Part shown: positions 57,779-64,000 of the stretch, piece by piece
Numbering within the stretch: the stretch's first letter is position 1
Layout: each line of letters opens with the position of its first letter
DNA from: Cheilinus undulatus
Taxonomy: Eukaryota; Chordata; Actinopteri; Labriformes; Labridae
Direction: 5' to 3'
Assembly (NCBI RefSeq): GCF_018320785.1
Contig: NC_054867.1
Span: 56,534,776-56,598,775 of the forward strand
Length of the DNA stretch: 64,000 nucleotides
The notes under the pieces: model-generated
Told to the model about the DNA's origin: nothing
Seen by the model: the letters and a program-made list of their open reading frames with translations, nothing else
The model's database searches: none
Made by a program: the position numbers and the translations under genes

Positions 57779-57793
57779 CCAGCAGGTGGCGTG
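57779..57793 (+). promoter_or_regulatory. CTCF-like motif
   Basis: CCAGCAGGTGGCGTG matches the CTCF core CCASYAGRKGGCRSY at 14 of 15 positions. It lies just right of the array end. Confidence 0.45.
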
Positions 57794-58375
57794 CTTGCCT
57801 CACATATCCTCCTGTAACATCAGGCCCACATTAGCAGCTGTTGCTCATCCCTCTACTGGACTAACTGAGGATTAACTTAGAAACTAAATCAGCATCATCC
57901 AGCAGAGTTTGGTCGTCGCGAGCGTGCAGAAATCAGCAGCACGCCACCGTCCTGCTCAGAGAGTGACTCAGGGCTACGCTGGGAAGAGAGGAGACATCTA
58001 CTCTCCTTCCTGACAGCCTGAACCAACACTAAACGCTCCATCTAATGGCTGACGAGGGTAATGGACAATCATTTCCAGGGTTTTTGGGGATACCAATCAG
58101 ATTGTAGGGGGCGCTGTTTGGCCCTAACTGCCACTGGGTCAGTCCCTGGAACATTACTGGTTCTACTATTTGCTCATCAGGGATTAGGAGAACAAGATAT
58201 TATTTTGATGGCCTATATTTCCTCCATATACAGATTAGATCTCTGATTAGTCACAAAGACATCAGTAAATCCTTCCTGCTGAGATGTTTGTTTACAGAAT
58301 TAGCATGTTAGCACCATCCTGTGCTGAAACTATGAAAAACAGTCGAGCACAAGCTCCACGTTCAGATGTGGCCCA

Positions 58376-59395
58376 TAGGGGAGAGTGGGGTGAGGTGTGC
58401 CAGTTTTTACTCAAAGTGACGTTAAAGTGAGGCCATGACAGAAACGCCTACAGCTTAAACATGAACATACATGTGACAGAAGCCAGATAAAGTTCCTGTA
58501 AGTCAGCATCCTGCTGGTTTTCTTCAAAATGATCATTTTTCTTTTTTTCCCATTTTTTGCAAGTCCATCATTTAAACTACTCATTCGATGAAAAAAGTAA
58601 CACAAACATGATATTTAAAAGCGTTAATTTTGTGTTTTTAAATGCCCTGTTTTCTGAGTTTCTGCGGGGAGATTGAGGGGAGGGGAAAGCCAAACTGCTG
58701 GGTGATGATTGGCCACTCAGCCTGCCATTGTTCCCAGTTTCACCCATTGAGATGACAATAACAAACACCGCATGGCTCAAACGCCACCCCTCCCCCGGCA
58801 CATATCTACAGCTGTTTCTAGTTATCACCTTTATCAACAAGCCTCAAGATGCAGCCTGCAGCGAAGAAAAGGAGAAGAGACGAAGAAGAAGCGGCGAGAA
58901 TTATCGACAGACTCGGGACGACTTCAGGATCACTCAGGAGTTTGATGAAGGCGGATTTCCTATGGGATTATTTTGATGAGCGTCACCAGTCCGATTCAGA
59001 AGCTTGGTTTGGGTGGACTTTATGTTAATGTGGCTCTATGGTTCACGCCCATTACCTGGCCTGCCTGAAGGTAGGAGAAGTCCTGAAACTTTGAGCCTGG
59101 TTTTCTCAGAACAAACAGGAACTAGAAGTTAACATTCAAATGAGCATATCTTTGTAAATATGCTCAGATTAAGGTGACGATACACCGTTAGAAAGCTTGG
59201 AATCTACGCTTTCATAATGTGTAAAAACTCAGAAATGACCTCGGACGACTTGCAGGAGTTTTTACCAGCTTTGGTCTCATATTTCAGGATGTGGTGCCTC
59301 CCTGGGAACAAGAACTTTGGGTCTGAAATAAACAGTTTAAGAAGCTGTTGGAAAAAAAGGGGTCTCATGGCACAACTTGCCCCTGATGTGGGCTA
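58376..59395. mobile_element. probable TIR DNA element
   Basis: The left end ggggagagtggggtgaggtg then tgcca and the right end, in complement, caggggcaagttgtgcca are imperfect inverted repeats resembling a frequent fish terminus. A 59-codon plus-strand frame (58,849-59,028) lies inside. No transposase was recognised. Confidence 0.45.
58849..59028 (+). CDS. small hypothetical frame inside the TIR element
   Basis: An ATG-started frame of 59 codons begins MQPAAKKRRRDEEEAARIID, a basic/acidic segment, and ends with an aromatic-rich piece (FLWDYFDERHQ, AWFGWTLC). The basic run KKRRR could be a nuclear signal. It may be the first exon of a transposon gene or simply chance. No family was recognised and no neighbouring exon was found. 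Confidence 0.2.
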   Translation: MQPAAKKRRRDEEEAARIIDRLGTTSGSLRSLMKADFLWDYFDERHQSDSEAWFGWTLC

Positions 59396-61575
59396 AATTG
59401 TGATTACTGAAGTAAAACAGAACATTTGAATCTCATAAACTGTAACGCTCTATAAAAGCACGACAAATTCAATACAAAGTTATGGACGCATCATTAATCC
59501 TCCAGCAGTAGGCATGGACTGCTACAGATGGATCCACTTCAGTTAGGCAGAGTTTGCAGGAATGAGCTGATGGAAATCTGCAGGATTGGATGGACTGACA
59601 GTAATTCTGATGCTGATACCAGCCGCTCTGACTGGAATGGTTTAGCCCGTTAACTGCACCCACCGCTGAACGCGGCATTTCCCTCTGGAGCAGGAGGAAG
59701 AAGTCAAAGTCAGCTCTTTTCTCTCTGTCCACACATGCAGCTCACCTCTGACAGATATCTTTAAGAAATGTTCCAACAGTTGAAGCTCCAGAAGACCCCG
59801 GAGTGACTCAGAGCGACCTCTTCATGTGATCTGACCTGTGACCTCTGGTCTGTGACGTGTTTGAGGGTTCCAGGTGTCACAGACTCCTTCACCACAGCTT
59901 CAGAGAGCAGAAGGAAACACTCAGAATAAATCTGTGGTTGTTTTTGGGCTTCTTCTGTTCTCTGCTGGGATAACAGAACTCCACGGCCCTGCAGGACTGC
60001 GGTCAGACCATGTGCTTCTGTTTGGTGTTTTATGATTGACTCTGTGGATGTGGGGAATCTTTAAAGGGAAGCTAACAGCTCTGAGACGTTCAAAGTGCCG
60101 TTATCATCCTACGGTAAATGAAAGGGAGCTCCTTAGGAAGCTCCAGACCGCAGAGAGACGGCGTGGAAACGGTGGCCTCACGCTGAAATGTTCCTGATTC
60201 ATGTGTGGAGTCTCTGTATGAGGGCCAGATGTTCCTCCACAGTTCGGTCTTTATTTCAACCTCCAGAGTGTTAGACGGACAGAAACAGTCTGAGCGGGGC
60301 GGCGGCGCTTACAGGGACGTTTTCTGGAGAGTTAACGGAGGTTCTGCATGTTTTAGATCTTTAAATCACAGTAAATGCTCTGACCTACTTTCATATCCAA
60401 ACATGTTTAAACATGTTTATTCATTTAAACGTGCATTAAATCGCTCACTCAGACATCAAAATAAAATTATTTACAACATTTCCAACACCAACAAAAATTA
60501 GTCCACCTTAAATTATTAAAACTAGAAAAAGTAAATATTTTGTTTGCATTTTGAAATTAAAGGACAGTTACTGATTTTTTTAGATGATTTTGCTGCTATT
60601 TAAATGTTGTCTTTCATAGATTAAATAAAGAAAATTACCTGTTTTATTCCATCACATGGAATCAGCCGGCTGTGATTGGTCGATTTCAATGTCAATCAAA
60701 CCTAATTTTTTAGTCAAAGTTCTATTTTCTTTAACTTTTTATAAAACTGTCATCATCAGTCATGCCCTTTTTATAGCTTTGTATTTTTTCTTCATTTACT
60801 CCTGAAAATTCAACTTTCAAGTTTTTTTAGTGCCTTTTGAGGTTTGTTCCCAATTTTCTGTTCTTTATTACTTCTGAAAGCACAAACCAGCAAAGCTTTT
60901 CATACACTTTCTGTTTTAATCCTTAAATCAAACCTAAAATGATCAAAGTAAATGATACGATAATGCTCAGAGATGAAAACTGGATGAAAAGTGTGATTTA
61001 ATGCAGCAAATGTAGGTCTAAAACATGCAAAACAACCTCAGTAATACAGATTTACACTTCCTTAGATTACAGCTCAGTGGATTGGATTCAGCAGGGTTTT
61101 TTAGCATGTTGGGGCTTTTTTGTGAGATTTAATTCCTGATGTTCCCCACTCTTCTGTCTCTGAAACCTTTCAAACCTTCAGACTCAGTACGTTTACATGC
61201 CGTCAGTAAAAGCCGAGTTATTGTCGGTCTGTCTGAAAGTGTACCAAACCAAACGTCTACAATCAACCTGTTCACACTTGCACTAACTCCTGAAAACTTC
61301 CTGACTTCATCAGGATGAACTGAGCAGAAACATCAGTTCACACCCTGCTGGCACTGACCTCACCTGACGGATGGGAATCTGCAGGAAGACTACCTGCTGT
61401 GAGGGACAAACGTCAGCAAAATATCTGGGTAGGTTCCCCCAGCAATTTCCAGAGTATTTCAGGATGCATGTGTGAAAAGGGCTGATTCTGTGGTTGGAGA
61501 TCAGTCTAAAGCCCAAACTGGACCGTTCATTCTGAGCATGCTCCAACCAAGCATCGGTCTGGAGGTCAGACAGCA
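59396..61575. other. intergenic stretch, no gene seen
   Basis: An 87-codon minus-strand frame (59,732-59,469) and a 98-codon plus-strand frame (60,205-60,501) have no recognisable family or splice context. A perfect DR1 nuclear-receptor-type repeat lies at 59,832-59,844. Confidence 0.4.
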
Positions 61576-61589
61576 GAAGTGTTCTCCAT

Positions 61590-62079
61590 TTAATATCACA
61601 TTTTCCTACTTTTTCACTTTCTGCCACTTTTATCCCATTTTCACCCATTAAGATTATCTTTCCTACCTTTTTGCCTATTCTGCACTTTTTTTGTCACTTT
61701 AGTTGCATTTTTGCCCCCCTTCCCCCCGTTTTCTCCCCCTTTTCACCCATTCATGCTACCATTTCTCATTAAATACCACTAGTTTCCTCTTTTTTGCCCA
61801 TTTTTGCTGCTCTTGACTGCTTTTTGCCCACTTTAGTCACTTTTCACTCATTTTCTTTGCCCCTTTGGACCATTTTATGCCAACTGTAACTCATTTTTTG
61901 TCACTTCTCAATTTTGCTACTTTCTGACTCTTTTTCCACTTTCCTCCCCATTTTCATCCATTTTTGTTGCTTTTTGACCGTTTTTGCCCCCTTTAACTTC
62001 ATGCTGTTTTTGCTGCTTTGAGATTGTGGCTCTTGCAAAGATATTTTCAACCATTTGGCTCTTTGGTTGAGTAACGCTG
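61590..62079 (-). mobile_element. hAT MITE of the 'gtggcaaaaatgg' family, reversed and truncated
   Basis: The right border is the complement of CAGCGTTACTCAACCAAAGAGCC, the same terminus as the element at 18,065. The body has the words tttttgcccatttt and tcactttt. The other end is not recognisable. A poly-Ser open frame across it is spurious. Confidence 0.65.
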
Positions 62080-62186
62080 CTGTAGAGTGTCTTAGTTTGG
62101 GCGTCTCCGGGTAAATCAGAGATGAATGAATGGATTCTTGGCTGATAAATCCCTTTTTCTGCCCTAATGTTCTTTGTTGAGGTGAA

Positions 62187-62215
62187 GATGATGAAGATGA
62201 TGAAGATGATGAAGC
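62187..62215. repeat. (GATGAA)n-type microsatellite
   Basis: Several copies of gatgatgaa in a row. Confidence 0.8.
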
Positions 62216-62504
62216 TGGGACATGAGGAACACTCAGCGGTACGTCACCATCAGGCAGCGCTGACTCAGGAGATCTGTGATGTTCAGAGCTCATTCAAGGT
62301 TTCATACCCAGGAAAAAGAAGTCACTGGAAACAGACGGGAAAGTGTGACACCTCTTATTTATCTGCTCTTCTTCAGAGGTCTAGCAGCATCCTTCATCTG
62401 CTCATCCTCGCGTCTATCTCAGAGCATTTCCTTCTGTCTTAAACGGCAGACATGGTGAGACCAACAGTGCCTGTGTTTTTAGATTTGTGAGTCATTTCCA
62501 GCAC

Positions 62505-62670
62505 TTTATCAGCAATTACCTCTGCACTTTCAAAAGTGCTATCTGTTTAAATTTACTGTTGTAATCTGTCCCTTAAATGTTTTATTTTGTGACGTGTGCT
62601 GCTGACCTCTTGGCCAGGTCACCCTTGTAAAAAGGGTCTTTATCGGTTAAATAAAGGTTAAATAAAAATA
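62505..62670 (+). repeat. LINE 3' tail (L2-like)
   Basis: The words gacctcttggccaggtcacc and ggttaaataaaggttaaata are characteristic of the 3' end of an L2-type LINE in fish. No coding part is attached. Confidence 0.6.
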
Positions 62671-63925
62671 AATAAGAGCAGAAGAAATGTCCAGATTCAA
62701 CGTCTGTCCTCAGGATGATGATGATCTTGTTCCTGGTCAGAGAATGAATGGACTAACGGTCATTTCTCCTTCTGCGTTTGCACACTGCCCTGCAGGCTCA
62801 TGCCCATATATGGGCATAAGGGGGCTGAGTTAAACTCAGCAGTGGGTTAGAGATGTAAAGAACAAATGTGATAAAACTCAGAGGCAGAGATGTGAATGAC
62901 TGTCATCAGTCCGTCTTTATCATAGATTAGTGGAGGAAATGTGGAACTTGTGCTGCTGGTTCTACTGTACTGGGATGTGTACTACATAATCCAGATCTCC
63001 TCTGATAACAGGACTAACCCGGCTGAGTAACGGGTTAATTCTATTAAGATTGCAGATGAGAAAGCTTCACTTTTAAATGAACACGTCCCCCGTTACAGAG
63101 CCTAGATTAGCAGCTTTATCACATTTCTTCTGCTTTCTTCTCTTCATTCCAGCAGCTCTGATCTGAACCCAACAACGACGCCCTTCAGCACTGTCCCAGA
63201 TCCAGGAGGTCCTGGCTGATCTCTGACCCCCCTGGCTAAACCAACATATGTAAGTCTTTATCTCTGAACGCTTCAGGAACAGCTGATCAAATTCTTCACA
63301 TTTTTCACAAGTCAAAGGCATCACAGCTTCAACAGAAGACCATTAAAGTCCTCTAACGGCCCAGAACGGACATTTCAAAACAGAGAAATGAAAAATGAGA
63401 CAACACCAGCAGCATCAGGAGAAATACCGTTAAAGTTGAACCAACCAGAGCTACAGGAAACCCACTGAAACAGGTTCATGTGTTAAATGTCCTCATTATT
63501 TTACGCCCAGGTAGGCCCTTTAGCGAGCAGCAGTGTTGGCCACTAGATGGCGCCCGTGTTCCTCAGAGTTCTCCTCGTTGTCCTCTCAAACACAAACACT
63601 GAGAGTCAGACAGCTCTGAGCTTCCTGAGTGTGTCAGAGCCACGCAGGGCTGAGCCGTCCCGTATCAGCGTCCCAGGAGGACACTGAGAGACTCAGATAC
63701 TGGAAATACCATCATCAGCAACGCTCTGCTGAGCGTCTCTGAGTGATACAATCATCCTGTGTGAGTTTCTCAACCACTAAAGGAGAGAGAGATCCTCAGG
63801 TCCGTGACGGAGTGAATCGCCACGTCATGTGCAGACAGCGTCATCCAAAATCCTGAACACATGCCGCGTTTGAAAGTTGTATCAGACTTAGTTTACTCCC
63901 CATGTGGAAGATGCCAGCCCGTCCT
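62671..63925. other. intergenic stretch, no gene seen
   Basis: No exon or mobile element could be supported. A full match to the CTCF core lies at 63,540-63,554. Confidence 0.4.
63540..63554 (+). promoter_or_regulatory. CTCF-like motif (15/15 core match)
   Basis: CCACTAGATGGCGCC fits CCASYAGRKGGCRSY at every position. Binding is an inference. Confidence 0.5.
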
Positions 63926-64000
63926 TTTTCTACTCTGCTCAGCCCTTTCTGGGTCAGCAGGCACACTCACACCTGCGGGCAATTTAGAGTCATCAATCAA
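63926..64000 (-). repeat. SINE-like repeat running off the right edge
   Basis: The phrases cacctgcgggcaatttagag and tcatcaatcaa are part of the same teleost SINE-like family as 43,775-43,957. The copy is cut by the window end. Confidence 0.55.

Noticed and set aside
61901..62293. 130-codon minus-strand frame with a poly-Ser run
   Set aside because: The Ser run is an ATG/ATC microsatellite read in frame, and the rest crosses a MITE.

Overview
The window is vertebrate nuclear DNA, almost certainly from a ray-finned (teleost) fish. Two complete multi-exon genes and the first exon of a third can be read, all on the minus strand with canonical GT-AG splice sites. The repeat content is typical of teleosts: hAT MITEs, a TTAA-flanked piggyBac-like fold-back element, an L1 with a mammal-like 5' end, L2/Maui-type LINE tails, tRNA-derived SINEs, and many long minisatellites. 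No prokaryotic features, CRISPR arrays or structural RNA genes were seen. The exact species cannot be told from the sequence.

Layout, left to right. (1) 404-720: first coding exon and promoter of ahcy (adenosylhomocysteinase); the rest of the gene lies beyond the left edge. (2) 800-12.6 kb: intergenic DNA with a ~4.7 kb CTAAAACTAA-type satellite (2.36-7.01 kb) and 18 copies of a 73-bp repeat (7.52-8.83 kb). (3) 12,677-34,393: chmp4b (ESCRT-III subunit CHMP4B/Snf7), five coding exons giving a 225-residue protein. Its 18.6 kb first intron holds several nested DNA transposons and a 52-bp minisatellite. (4) 34.7-41.6 kb, just upstream of the chmp4b promoter: an unclassified repeat split by a nearly full-length but inactive L1 with a 17-bp target-site duplication. 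(5) 41.6-44.0 kb: more nested elements, an L2/Maui LINE fragment and a SINE. (6) 44,313-54,607: cimip1 (C20orf85 orthologue, ciliary microtubule inner protein 1), four coding exons giving 130 residues. Its introns carry a 4 kb 28-bp minisatellite, a 42-copy 21-bp minisatellite and a hAT element. Two RFX/X-box-like motifs lie 130-180 bp upstream of its start. (7) 54.9-64 kb: a 23-bp minisatellite, two related AATAAA-rich arrays around a 1.3 kb unclassified segment, a TIR-type element, and otherwise unremarkable intergenic DNA.

The genes do unrelated jobs: methyl-cycle metabolism, membrane scission and axoneme structure. In human all three are on chromosome 20 (AHCY and CHMP4B both in 20q11.22, C20orf85 in 20q13), so the grouping looks like reshuffled ancestral synteny rather than a functional cluster. 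I see no new enzymatic system. The most unusual points are: about 140 tandem AATAAA hexamers in the sense strand of a cimip1 intron; transposon-in-transposon insertions with readable target-site duplications; a perfect 40-bp telomere-repeat palindrome inside L1 ORF2; CTCF-like motifs carried by a repeat next to the chmp4b promoter; and arrays whose origin can be traced to single-copy sequence elsewhere in the window.
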